A stretch of 64,000 bases of DNA from Hysterium pulicare CBS 123377 (taxonomy: Eukaryota > Ascomycota > Dothideomycetes > Hysteriales > Hysteriaceae). A program made the position numbers and the translations under genes. The notes below the pieces were generated by a model, which was not told where the DNA came from, did no database searches, and was given only the letters and a program-made list of their open reading frames with translations. Shown one piece after another: positions 21,356 through 33,349 of the stretch (its first letter is position 1; each line of letters starts with the position of its first letter). The DNA is taken from contig AJFK01000639.1 of the NCBI GenBank assembly GCA_000467715.1, positions 92,900-156,899 on the forward strand, written 5' to 3'.

Positions 21356-23528
21356 AATGGGGGCTTTTTCTCGGAAAAGAATGAGTGTAAGGTTCCGATC
21401 AAAATGGATACGGGTGGCTGGAACACCATAGTTTTGATCCTCGCGAATCGGCTACGGAAGCCTTATGTGATGCAGGAGATCTGGGTGGTCGTGCTACGTT
21501 CGCAAGGTTTTTGGAACTGAAAAGGGTGCGATCTCGGCGGTAATTGAGCGTCCGGTCGGTCTCGGAGTGCTGGAACATTTTCTGGGACATCTGACTGATG
21601 GGAACTGAGGTAGCCAAGGATCATCTAATGGACGTGGAAAGATTTTGGGGCGCTTCGTTAGGCGGATATGTTATTCGGCTATATACCATTTTTGCGGTTA
21701 TGTATGAATAGGAATATGTATGTTTAAATCAGAACGCAAGAATGCTAGGAGGACTAGTAAGCTAGGGTACTATACACAGCCCCTGGGTTCTTATCGTTGT
21801 ATGTGAGTTGTCTTCAAGACAAAGAAGGGTCTACCGGCAGAATCCTTTCTCAATTCCCGCCCTGAGGGTAGTCTTTCAGGTCTCACCATCGTTCTTGATT
21901 TTTGGGCTGCTCATGGCAACATCTGGTGCTGCCATGATATCCAGGGGTAGTGTGCCTGCTGAGCTCGGGCCGTTAGAGCTTGATGTGACGTATCTAGGCG
22001 TACGAGTTGGATTTTCAGGAACAGCAGGCGTTATGACAGTCAAGTCTGTCTGAGTCTTTGCAGGAGGCTCAACAATCACGATACGAGGTGTTGCAACAGC
22101 CAGGTTCTGCTGATCTTATGCCCTTTTCCGTACGACCTCCTTCCCCTTGTCCCTAAAACTTGGTAGTATGTTGGGTTGGGTCTCCGCTAAACTCGTCGAT
22201 ACTTGAACTTCAACTGAAGTCAAGGGAGTCTTTTGAGCAGCGCCGTTATTACGCAAGGGAAACAAGCGTCGAAGCGACATTCCAGATAACGAGCGTTGAG
22301 GCGAACATATGCATGAACTTAAAGATCTGATTACGAGTAGTGGTGACAAGAAGTAGGCTATTGAGCAGGTGAGTGGTGGCATCCCAAATCCAGGCCATCT
22401 TCGCTTAGTCATCGCTCAGCTTAAACCTCGTGTGCTCAGATTCAAACATCTCCTCGCAATCAACACCATCACTTTATAACCCAACATCGATTCCTCTTGC
22501 TCAGAGCCTACTTCTTAACACGGTAGTGTCACAGCAGTACCAGCTGGCTGACAGATGTTTGAGGGCATTCGAGAGCAGCTGTGCAGCAGTATCCGGTTCG
22601 GGGGCAATCTTGTCTGTCATTGACATGCAGTTCGCATCTCTACGCCAGATGTCTTGACCACCCCACGCGCGTGATCAATTTTTGCAGCTGGCTCTCGACC
22701 GAGGAGGTGGATGTTGGTGTAGGCAGTGTATCGAGAAGGTGGCATGGCATCTTGAAAGGCTTTTCTCGAAGAGGCAGGAGACATGCTCGTCAGCCTCGTC
22801 TGCCGCTTATCGCTACCGACGGCCTTTTCTCCATTGCCATTAGGCCTTTGCACACGATCCCGTCAAGGAGTCTCAACGGCTTGCCGCACGGTAGCGCTAT
22901 CTTTCGCTCCCGGCACTAATGCCCTTCGGCTTCAATCTGCCCTTCCTACTGCCACATCCTATTCATGATGGGCACTAACAATATTGATCAACAGGGGCAT
23001 TCAACACGGGCATGATCAGTGTTTGCGGAGAGACAGTCGCAGCGGGAGTCGCGTGCATTAGTTTATCGACGAATTACGCCCAGCTTCCCAACTCAGACAA
23101 TCATGATGCCCGCTCCCAGCCCCGTTGTGTTGGCGCGGCCTTCGTTCTGGCTAGAGAACGGGGAACAGCGGATCTATCGAGAGGTTGTTCGACATTCTCA
23201 GGATCGGACAAGCTCTGCATTTCACCGTTACGTTCACTACTTGGCTGATCGATAAGAGGTTGCCTATTTTCGCTCCAGCTTATGGCGGTTTGCCTAACTA
23301 GACACGGCATCGAGCAAGAATATAAAGGCCGGAGAACTGAACAATAGCACTTCTCTCTCGTCAGAAACGATTGTTCCTTCTCACCTCCTCTTCAAAGGCG
23401 CGTTTGACCTCTCGTTCTGCGACCAGAAGTCATCGTGCCCATTTTGAATACGCTAGTAGGGAGCACATCCGTACGCAGTCGTTCTTCTTCCATCACATTG
23501 ATTTCTCGGTTTGATCGAGTCACAAATA
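21356..23528. other. Intergenic region, 2.2 kb, with possible decayed coding remnants
   Basis: No intact gene is supported. On the minus strand, short frames at 21876-22079 and 22116-22412 have a Pro/Thr/Ser-rich, protein-like look but no linking splice pattern, so they may be remnants. The right end is the sedolisin promoter. Confidence 0.35.
23321..23327 (+). promoter_or_regulatory. TATA box of the sedolisin gene
   Basis: TATAAAG lies about 208 bases before the ATG at 23529, in a spacing that allows a short 5' leader of roughly 170 bases. A strong TATA element suits a gene with inducible expression, as is usual for secreted proteases. Confidence 0.5.
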
Positions 23529-25837
23529 ATGCGTTTCTTGTCTGTCATCGCAGTTTTATTGGCTTTCTCCCCTTTGGGGCTCTGCTCGCCAACATCCAAA
23601 CATGTCATCCACGAGAAGCGTGACAGAGCTCCTGAGCAATGGGTTCGGCGCTCACCTGTTGCTAAAGGTGCCGTTCTGCCAATGAGGGTCGCCTTGACCC
23701 AGAGGAACCTCGAAAGAGGATGGGAATTCCTTGGTGCTGTCTCGAGCCCTGACAGCCCCAAGTTCGGACGGCACTGGTCCGCCAAGGAGGTCGTAGACAT
23801 GTTCAAACCAAGGTGAGGATCTACATCTCATTTCATTTCGTAGGAAAGGAAAACATAAAGCGTAAGGATTGCTACATATCTCCGTTGGAACGACAGAACT
23901 CTTGTTCGACACAGCGACGTAGGTGCGCTACTGCAGTGCTGCTCAGTTTGAGAATGGGTCTTTGCTTCAACATTTCTGATGGGATATCTTGGACCACCGC
24001 TCTTTCGAGTATTCTAAAAACTACCGCTAGAGTTGTCCCTTGCGCTTGCACAGTTTTCTGATCGATAATCTTCTGACCAAATTTCAGCAACGAGACGCTC
24101 GACGAGGTACGCGCATGGCTCATCGAGGGAGGCATTGAAGAGGAGCGGATTTCCCTTTCCCAGGGGTTGAACTGGTTTCAATTTGATGCAACCGTTGCAG
24201 AGGCCGAGAATCTGCTCAAGACGGAATATTACATGTATGAGCACACGACGTCAGGGCAACCGCACGTTGCGTGCAAAGAATACAGCGTTCCAGCCTACGT
24301 CCAGAAGCATGTTGACTTCATCACCCCTACTCTCCATTTCGACGTAAAAATCAATGAAGGCAGGGGCAATGGCCTTCGGAAGCGAGACTTCACGCCGAGT
24401 ATAAATCCTGGAACGGCTAAAGGCGTTGGAAACTCGATAGCCTGGGCGCCAAAGTTTGGGAAATCCATTAGTATCCATGATATCATCCAGCAACTTGAAA
24501 ACTGTGACGAGCAGATTGTTCCAAACTGTCTTCGAGCGTTATACGAATTTCCACCAAATATTGCCGCAAACCCTCAGAATAGCTACGGTATCGTCGAGTA
24601 TACCCCACAAGCCTATCTTCCTACCGACCTGGATATGTTTTTCGCCAATTTTTCTCCTAGGGCTGTTGGTCAGCGTCCAATTTTCGATTCAATCGATGGC
24701 GGCGTTTTGCAAACCATCGTCGAAGGCTTTGAGTACAACGGTGAATCGGATTTGGACCTCGAATATGCTATTGCCTTGGTGTATCCGCAGAAGGTTACAC
24801 TCTACCAAGTTGGCGATCTTGCAGAAGGAGCCAGTTTTAACAACTTCTTGGATGCCATTGATGGGAGCTACTGCCATTTCGAAGGCGGCGATGACCCAAG
24901 CCAAGACGGGATCTATCCTGACCCTTACAACAGCACTTACGCATACAAAGGTCCAGAGAACTGCGGTGGATTTGCAGCTACCAAGGTTATATCAACATCT
25001 TACGGATATAATGAGCATGATTTGACCCAGTTCTACGAGAACCGGCAATGCGATGAGTACATGAAACTCGGGCTTCAAGGCGTAACCATCCTCTATTCCT
25101 CGGGCGATTATGGTGTCGCTGGCAATGGAGGCCAATGTATCGATCCTGTGACCGGGAATTACACCACGGGCAGCTCTGGTCTCTTCAACCCCAGTTTCCC
25201 TTCAACTTGTCCATACGTTACATCCGTAGGGGCTACCCAAGTAATCCCAGGGACAAACATAGTAAAGGCACTTGCCTCTGTCACGCAGCCCGAGGAAGCT
25301 TGCGAGACGGTCATTTACAGTGGAGGAGGCTTCTCAAACGTCTTTCCACTTCCAGCTTATCAAGCAAGCGCGGTCAAAAAGTGGTTCGCTGCGCATCCGC
25401 CGCCCTATGGTGCTGATCGGTTCAATAACTCTCAAACGACTCGAGGAATCCCGGATGTTTCGGCCAACGGCGCGAACGTAAGTAGCTGAACATACTATAC
25501 TGAAATTATGGGTTTATCGACTAACTAACATATACAGTATGTGATTGCGGTTGACGGCGAGTTTGGTCTTGTATATGGCACTTCAGCATCATCGCCAACG
25601 TTTGGCTCCATCATCACGCTCATAAATCAAGCTCGCTTGAGCGTTGGAAAATCCTCCGTCGGTTTCCTCAATCCGACCCTCTACGCGCATCCAGGGGTTC
25701 TCAACGACATCACACAAGGCGACAACCCAGGATGCGGAACGACCGGTTTCTCAGCAACAACTGGGTGGGATCCGGTGACTGGTCTCGGAACGCCCAACTA
25801 CCCGAAGCTGTTGAAGCTCTACTTGAGCCTACCATGA
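23529..25837 (+). CDS. Secreted sedolisin-type tripeptidyl peptidase (S53)
   Basis: Exons 23529-23812, 24088-25477 and 25538-25837 give 657 aa. A signal peptide (MRFLSVIAVLLAFSPLGLCS) precedes a kumamolisin-type prodomain (LTQRNLERGWEFLGAVSSP, then KFGRHWSAKEVVDMF). A dibasic site, LRKRD, near the end of the prodomain fits Kex2 processing. Catalytic residues visible are Glu 314 and Asp 318 (GESDLDLEYA), the oxyanion Asp 435 (SSGDYG) and the nucleophile Ser 574 (GTSASSP). The end (GWDPVTGLGTPNYPKL) is the usual calcium-site region. Such enzymes release tripeptides from protein at acid pH outside the cell and serve nitrogen nutrition. Intron 1 is 275 bases, long for this locus, but its flanks join as FKPSNETLDEVRAWL, matching the family. 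All catalytic residues are intact. Confidence 0.95.
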
Positions 25838-26604
25838 AGCAATACAAGACATAGACTTCGGCTGTAATAGATTCCTACAAAGATCACACATTTCGCTACC
25901 TATCTCCTTGACTTGTTCACTTTAACGTGTCGGCAACAGTATTCGACCATTGACTACGCATCCACTCATCCACTCACCCACACATTTTACCTTGACTTCA
26001 CCTTTACCCTATATCTCATTTCAGGATGCTGAATCAGGCTCCTCTACTATAGTGATACGCAACCCTTAGGACATCCAATTAAGAATCTCACCAGTCCGAG
26101 GGTATTGTGAAGAACTACGTAGCGTGATAGTTTACCGTTAAATGTTGCTTGCCGCAGCATCAGTGAACACCTCTCGGGAGAATTGCAATATATGATATTT
26201 GAGTCCTTGGCAATCTCTATCCGATTGGAGAACATTATCACGACTCTATCTAGCTATATATTATTTTTATCATCCTTACTTTGAGTTCTTGGAGTTCATG
26301 ACGGAGACTTAATACGACCCTTTTCAAGCGCAAGTATTTAGGGTGCACATATCACCGCAACAGCGCTCAAATTATAAGAGTAACATATTGACTGGGATAG
26401 GATTGTATTCACTCCGTCTATTAGCCGTAGGAGAAGGCTTATGATGTCGTCGACATTCCCGGTTAACCCCTGTCTAAGGTTTTGTAGCAGCCACGGAGCA
26501 GGCGAAGACTCGAGTTGGTGCAACATGGGCATCTTCTTAGTCTAACGTTCCCAAATAGTTAACTACCCTTATATTGTACCCTTCAACAGGCCACTCAACA
26601 CAGA
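25838..26604. other. Convergent intergenic region, 767 bases
   Basis: It lies between the sedolisin and M24 peptidase stop codons. It is moderately AT-rich around 26200-26400 and no coding frame or repeat is supported. Confidence 0.5.
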
Positions 26605-27309
26605 TCAGTCCACTGTCAGGAGCTGCTCGTAAAACGCGCCTATCTGGCGCTCACGATCCACAAGATGGATCTCCAGAATCCAATGCCGCTTCTTCCCATC
26701 CTTCCCCAGATTACTCATCCGTTCCTTATTCCCCTTGATAATGTACAAAGTGATCTTATCATTCGGGATCCGCTCATGCGGGAAATTCCCAACCAGATGC
26801 CCAGCAATCCGACCGCCAAACTCCCACCCAGCTTTCCGGGCCACTCCGCACGCGATGTCGTACAGCTGCTCGCCCGTCATGTCCGGGTCCTCCCGGAAGC
26901 GCGACTTGACCTCTTTCCATACTGGTTCCAACGAATCGCGCAGTTTCTTCTTGATCGGGTCGTCTCCGAGGACAAACGTGCGGCCAAAGTCGGCTTCCCA
27001 GGCCTCGAATACCGGTCCCAGATCGACGAACAGGATGTCGTCGGGCTGGATGATGCGGTCTGGTGGGTTCTCGTTGTAGGGCATTAGCGTGTGTGGGCCG
27101 CTTCTGATGACCCGCTTGTGCCAATGGGTGCGGATGTTATGGCGTTTGGTAGCGAGTTCGTGGATTTCTTTGCTTAGGTCTTTTTCGCTGATGCCAGGAC
27201 GAACCAAGTCTCGCTCGATCTCCTCGAAGAGATGGAGGGCCTTGGTCTGTGCGTCTAGGAGATAGGCGGCACGTTCTTGCTCTTCTTTGGTCGAGATGTT
27301 GGAGGCCAT
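26605..27309 (-). CDS. Compact M24-family metallopeptidase
   Basis: This is a single-exon gene for 234 aa. The pita-bread fold of the methionine/proline aminopeptidase family is recognisable from its five metal ligands in order: Asp 96 (FVDLGP), Asp 107 (ADFGRT), His 171 (AGHLVGNFPH), Glu 213 (LEIHLV) and Glu 228 (AFYEQLL). HWHKRVIRSGPHTL supplies the substrate-site His region. There is no creatinase-like N-terminal domain, signal peptide or membrane segment, so it should be a cytosolic enzyme. The short form and lack of introns resemble bacterial stand-alone M24 proteins more than fungal Xaa-Pro aminopeptidases, which suggests but does not prove bacterial origin. Substrate is unknown; closely similar folds also serve as creatinases and non-peptidases. 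Confidence 0.85.
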   Translation of the reverse strand: MASNISTKEEQERAAYLLDAQTKALHLFEEIERDLVRPGISEKDLSKEIHELATKRHNIRTHWHKRVIRSGPHTLMPYNENPPDRIIQPDDILFVDLGPVFEAWEADFGRTFVLGDDPIKKKLRDSLEPVWKEVKSRFREDPDMTGEQLYDIACGVARKAGWEFGGRIAGHLVGNFPHERIPNDKITLYIIKGNKERMSNLGKDGKKRHWILEIHLVDRERQIGAFYEQLLTVD

Positions 27310-28244
27310 TGTTGAGGGGTTTTCCTTGGGGTTGGTTGAGTTGACGATGGGAATTAATGGATGTCGTTGGCTTAAGAGATGGCAGCAGCGACTGTTTTAG
27401 GCGTTGTCTGGTGTTTCGTGGTGCTGACAAACGCGGGGCTCACACAGGATAAGTACTGTGGTGGATTGGTTGCTCGGAGATAAAAAGGTGTGAGCGGATG
27501 GTGGTGGTGTTGAGGATGCGGAAGTAAGTTCCCTTCTAGGCGGTAGACGGTCTGTTTTAGTACGTGGGGAACAATACCGTCCTTTAGTGAAAGACTCCGC
27601 CGATAATCAAAATCACACTAGCGGGTGACTGAGATGTCGTCGAAGGTTATCGATTTGGCCAAGGTAGAAGAGGTTGATGTTTATATAGGTGATTCCTTAC
27701 CTTCTTAATATAATTCCGACCGGAAACTTTCTCCTGCGCATGCGTGCGCTATAAACCGCGCCCTACTGTACTAGATCACCCGCTGGTGAAAACGTTCGTG
27801 TTAGCGGCACCAAGGAAAAATTCGGCGCCCTTTATTAAGGAGGATATGATTTTCGGTTATATACCACCTTAGCGCTTATGTGTGAGTAAGTATAGCTAAG
27901 GGTGAATTAGGAGAGAAAGAAAGCCAGAAGAATAAGTGAGCCAAACCACTATATGAACAGTTATATCGTGGCTTGTCTACAGGACATGTTGGAATGTTCC
28001 AGAGTCTCTGAGCAATCATGTAGCAAACATCAAGCAAGCAAACCTCTCGGACTATTTCGGTAGTCAAATATCAACCTTGGAAGGCAACGGGCTCCAGAAC
28101 TTGAACAGGATATAACTGTACTTGATCAGAGCAGGAAAGGGGTTAATACGGCTTCAGACACTGCAATCCTTGACATAGTGATAAAGAGCATGATCCATTA
28201 AAGAAAGATAATGTGACCTGTGACTCAAAAGGACCAATGCAGCG
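27310..28244. other. Intergenic region, 935 bases
   Basis: It holds the promoter of the minus-strand M24 gene and the 3' end of the ABC transporter. Nothing else was recognised. Confidence 0.5.
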
Positions 28245-31200
28245 CTATTCCATCTCCCTAAAACGCTGGAAAGTCGCCGGTTCCAAATCTTCAATGACTT
28301 CCTGTAATCTACCATCTGCCATCCAAGCCACAACATCCCTTCCAATTTTCGTGCGCTGCTCCAAGGCGCCAGGCCGATGAGCAACAATGATGACAGTGTG
28401 CCCCTTTTGGGTAAACTCATCGTCGATGATACGATGTATAGTGGTTTCCGTAGCCGTGTCGAGCGAGGATGTGATTTCGTCTAAGAGAATAACGGGCTTC
28501 ACTCCAGAATGTCGTAACGAGCGGACTTTGATAAGTGCTCGGCAGAGCGCGAACAGTTGACACTGTCCTCCAGAGAGCTCCCGGAACAGCGAGACCTTCT
28601 GGTCGAGGATCGGGTGTTCGCCAAAGCCTGAGATGTTGATGACGGTGGACATCTCTTCCCCAAAGTGCATGTGGCTCTCGAAAAAATGTGACCACAGCCC
28701 CACTTTGGTTAAGGCGACAACGAGGACGTCGTCTAGTACTGAAGCATCCGGGTCTAAGTTGAAGCGCAGGGTCTCGTTGGGCAAAAGAAGGGGGTCTTGA
28801 GACATCGCGACGAAGCAGCTTTGTCGCAGCAAATCTAGCCCCACCTGCTTGATATCAATGCCATCTAGCTCAATCGTGCCAGATTGCAGCTCCACAAGCC
28901 GTAAGAGCGTTAAGAGTAAAGTGCTTTTACCGCTAACATGCTGAGTGAGCACCCAGAATAAATAATCTTTAACCCATGTAGTGACTCACCTGCCTGTACG
29001 CCCGCAGATGACGAGTTTCTGGCCTGCGGTAATATTCAGGCTCAGATTCCGTAGAGCAATAGACTCAGATCTAAATTTCGCACTTGTTAGCTATCAGTAA
29101 GAGCGGCTTTCGGCAGGAAAAACTACCGGTAGGATGCAGTGATGTTTTTGAATTCGATATGTCCTCTGGAAGGCCAGTTTTCAGGGGGTATCAAGTTCCC
29201 GGCCTTTCCACCCTCAAACGGAGTCATCTCTTCGAGTGTTTTCAAGCGAGCAATGGCACCAAGAGAAGTCTCTAGCGTAGTCCAACTCTCCACAAGTTTT
29301 AGCAGTGTCGTGTTTGCTACGAGCATGATGTTAAGTGCAATTCCGACTTGTGCACCACTGACACGCTCTCGAAATGCTACAGCTATAACAACAACACTTG
29401 TTGCAACAGCCGCAGCCAAAAGATCTAGGACAAGGTTGAGCCACCTCTGGAGACATAAAAGTAGAAATTCTGGACGTTGGGAGTTGTCGACACTTAGGAT
29501 ATTGTCCTGTATTACGTCTCTAGACCAACCAAACGACCGTATTGTTTCGAGACCCTCAACCTGGCCAATTAAGATCGGATGTTCATAGTCATCGAGAGTG
29601 ACCTACCTACAGATTCCAAGAAATTCGAGAAGACCCCTGCCCGGGACTCCAGCTCCAAAAATCGGAGTTGTCTTGACGTCCGAAGATAAACCTTTTGAAC
29701 CAAATATACCAAAAGCATACAGGCCGGTAAAGACACTGTGAGCCACTTTTCGGCTATGTAAAGAAGTATGACCTGCATAAGGAGTTTGAAGATTTCTGAT
29801 AGTGTTGTTACCTCAAAAAATTTCTGAACGAGGAAACTTAATACCCACGAGTTGTGACAGTCTGAAGTGCTGATGGCAGCTGCTTGTCAATAAACTGGAT
29901 GTCTTGACTAAATCTAGAAATCATTAGCATTGATCGGACCATGCGAGCATAGACCCTTACCTGTTTAAAATTGAACCATTATCGGTTTTAGAGAAGTAGG
30001 ACAAAGGCGCGCTATTCGTCATTAGCTATCTCTTGGATCATCTTGTTAGGGTCTTGAAAATAAGACATACTAACCTCGTTATAATGTGTAAAAGACGTTG
30101 ATGTAACCGCGACCCAGATTGAGGAGCAAGTCGAATAAGAACTATCCTATTAGACTTTCAGTAACAATGAGCAGTGGGTAATCTCCGGGAAACCTACCAC
30201 ATCTGAGCGCTGGTCGAGATCCACGACATGGTTGAAATAAAAAGAAATCCACCAACGTAGAACGCGGTGTTTTTGCCACCTGCCTCGGTCCATAGCTGAA
30301 GCCAGTATTGGGGAATAGTGATGAAGAAAGCACATGATACAGTGCAGGTGATAAGAAAGAAAAGATTCTTCAAACCAATGAAACCAAAATAGTAAGCTAC
30401 GCTCATATTAGTCGCATCTATGGATATGAGAGGGGAGATTACCATATAGAGCGGGATCTCCACTCTGTCTTGCAAGGTCTATTTCAGTCTCGTTTCTTTC
30501 TTGCAGTTGGGCGCTGAGTTTATCAAAGTTTGCTGACAGAAGGGTAGTGTTCTTGATGTGATGGCTGGAAGAGAATTTTGCTATAGATGCAGCTTTGATC
30601 TTGATGTTCTGCCATTTCCCTTGATCTATGATCTTATGATCCCCTAGAACCACGATGTGATCCGCAACTTGGAAGTACTGAGCTATCCCAGAGTAAGTCA
30701 GCAAATTGGAGAATGAGCAAGGAAGAACTTACACGAATTAGAAACGAGGACCACTGTAGTCCTCAACCGCCGGGTCAGACCTGTGGGTCCAAATAGATTA
30801 ATAAGAACGGTTTGCTCCGTTTCACCGTCCAGTCCGCTGAAGGTGTCATCCAGCAGAAGTATGTCGCATCTTGCAAACAATGCACGTGCGAGTGTCTGCA
30901 ATTGTCAACTCAGTCTATACCAAGCAGCCTTGGGAAATATACCACCCGCTGTCTCTGTCCTCCAGATAGATTGAGCCCCCTACTGCCAATGTGTGTCTGA
31001 TCTCCATCGGGAAGGAAATCAAAGTCATGGGTGAGACAACATATTTTTGTTACCTCATGATACCATCTTTCATGATCTTGATCACTGGCACCGTGAATGT
31101 CGGTTGCACCGTAGATGGCCGCTTTGATAGTACCATTAGGTAGCCACGGTTTTTGAGCACAGTATGCTATCTTTCGTGTTGACAGACTAATTGATCCATG

Positions 31201-33349
31201 GGTGGGGACTACTTCTCCAAGCACAGCGCGCAATAAAGTCGATTTGCCGCTGCCAGTAGGGCCCGATATTATAGCGAGTGATCCAGCGGCTACTTCAATG
31301 TTGATGTTCTCCAAGACAAGCTGTTTGTACCCGATTCCTAGTTGACAGATTTGAATAGCAAAGCTAGTTTTAGTCAAGTGGCCAGATCCCGGATCCCAGG
31401 ACAGCTCGTTCGGAGTACGTTGCGGTAATATTTCACGATTGGCCTTCAAAGATTGCCGAAGCAAAAATGCTTGGATTCTTTCGAATCCTGAGAGTGCTGC
31501 CACTACGCGCGGCGCAATGGTCATGACCATGTTTGCAGGATGTGTGACCATACTCAAGATGGCCATGGTGGTGAATGCAGTTTCTATATCCAGGCTGCCG
31601 CCACGAGCCACTGACATCACAGCAAAAATAACCAGCGTGATAGTTGGAGAGAATATCCCGAGCGCATTAGCTATACTCACATCAGCTTATACGTTGATGT
31701 CAACGTCAGTCAGTGCTCAGAACAAACCAGAGCTGTTATAGTACACCATGATCCATCTGAGTTTCGAGGCGGCCCAAAGCTCCTCTTTCCGAAGGTCTTG
31801 AATGCGACGAGTAAGATTGTGTTGGAATCCAAGCATTTTGATGACTTTTATTGCGCTTAGCATAGAGCTTGTAGCAGCTATGCGATTCTGTGTTGCGTAA
31901 TTCCAAGCCTTTTGGCGAGGCTGTAGGTGCTTTGCAACAAATCGACTCATGTGTGAACATACTACACATCTTAGTATCAAGCCAAAGAGCTATGGAAGTA
32001 TACTTACGATAAATAAAAAAGAGCGGAAGAGGCCAGATCCAGCCAACTTGACTAGCCAGAAGTCCCATACCAATCAGCACCTCGATGATTTGGGCCCATG
32101 TTTCGTGGATCATTTCGGCAATCTCATCGAGACTATCTGCGTCAGTACTCATGAGTGTAGTGGCCTCGCCGTCGTCACAAGCGATGCTAGGTGACTTCAT
32201 GGTTTTGTCATGAATAAGTCCTACGAGGGCACTTCTAGTTATAAGCTTCAGTATGTTTATGTGGTGTCGATACACAGCTGTTGATAGCTGAGTTGTACGT
32301 TAGTATCTACCGAGAGAGATCAAGGGTCGGACCTTACGGCAAGGCCAATATATATAGCCACGGCTGATACAACAAGCCAGAACCCATGGCTGCTTTCCAC
32401 GCGCGCAGGATATGCCACAACGTATCTGATAGTCTCTCTGATCAGGATAGGCTGAGAATAACGAAAGACGATCAAGAGTAGTCGAGGCATAACAGCAGCA
32501 AAAAATGGAGCCTTTAGGCATTTCATCAAAGTTAGAGGTAAACTCTTCTTCGTTTCGGGCTTGGCTGTCTTGTGATAAGGAAGAAGGCGACTATCTCAAG
32601 GTTCCTGACTAACCTCGCTGAGACCATGTTTGAAGCATTGCCTTTCTTGTGAACTCTGACTTCATGCCTTGACTGAGGGGTGGCAAATCTTGGTTGACAA
32701 GGACATTCTTGTACCCTTGAAGAAGGATTGGATTGATCCATGTGAATAAAACCCTACTCAAGATGCCGTAGAGTTCATCGGGAGACTGGTGCTTGCTGCG
32801 AGCACTGAATGATGGGCGCTTGGCGCAACACTCTAGTACTAGAAGCGCCGAGTGTATACAACAACGAAGAAGCGCCGGACGTGAAGTCTTCGCGTATCTA
32901 GCGGTCTCAGAAGGCATAAATAGTTGGAGGGCATCACATAGTATAGATGCGAGAAGATATAGCGTGGCTAGATCTGAAGCTCTATGAGACCGCTGTTGCT
33001 CCTGGAATAGAAGCAGAGTCAAGCCCAAGGAAGCAAATATAGAAGCAAGCAGTGAGACCGGAAAACTGGGCTCATGCTGAATATCGAAGCTTGAAACTTT
33101 TGTCCAATATGAAAACAAAATGACCGAGAGCAATACCCCAAGAGCCTAAGGCCGTTACTGGTATTAGATCTAGAATTCGGGATCTTGGAGAGAGGGGATA
33201 CTGACGGCCTTGAAGGCTCCTTGCCAGCTTGTAGTACTTCGGATGCTAGATCTACGAAGCTTCCAAAGTCTGAAAGGGAGAATCAACAGAAATATTGTGG
33301 CGCAGGTTGTAGATACAGTATGTAAAGCATATGTGGGCTCCAGGGCCAT
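28245..33349 (-). CDS. ABC-C (MRP-type) full-length transporter
   Basis: Sixteen exons: 33349-33206, 33145-32614, 32564-32338, 32287-32008, 31961-31728, 31670-30943, 30895-30733, 30682-30443, 30396-30198, 30146-30075, 30011-29961, 29913-29849, 29795-29611, 29560-29127, 29070-28990 and 28932-28245. All junctions keep phase and give 1,440 aa. Order: short TMD0, TMD1, NBD1 (Walker A GPTGSGKST near 599, LSGGQRQRV ending at 715, Walker B LLLDDTFSGLD), TMD2 (LPQYWLQLWTE-like segment, NGSILNRFSQD), NBD2 (GRTGSGKST split by an intron, LSGGQCQ, VILLDEITSSLD). NBD1 has Asp where the catalytic Glu should be and NBD2 keeps Glu, the usual ABC-C asymmetry. The family exports conjugates, drugs or metabolites at plasma or vacuolar membrane. 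ATG 33349 may not be the true start: TMD0 looks short, and a Cys-rich segment reading from about 33530 could be an upstream exon. Confidence 0.9.
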
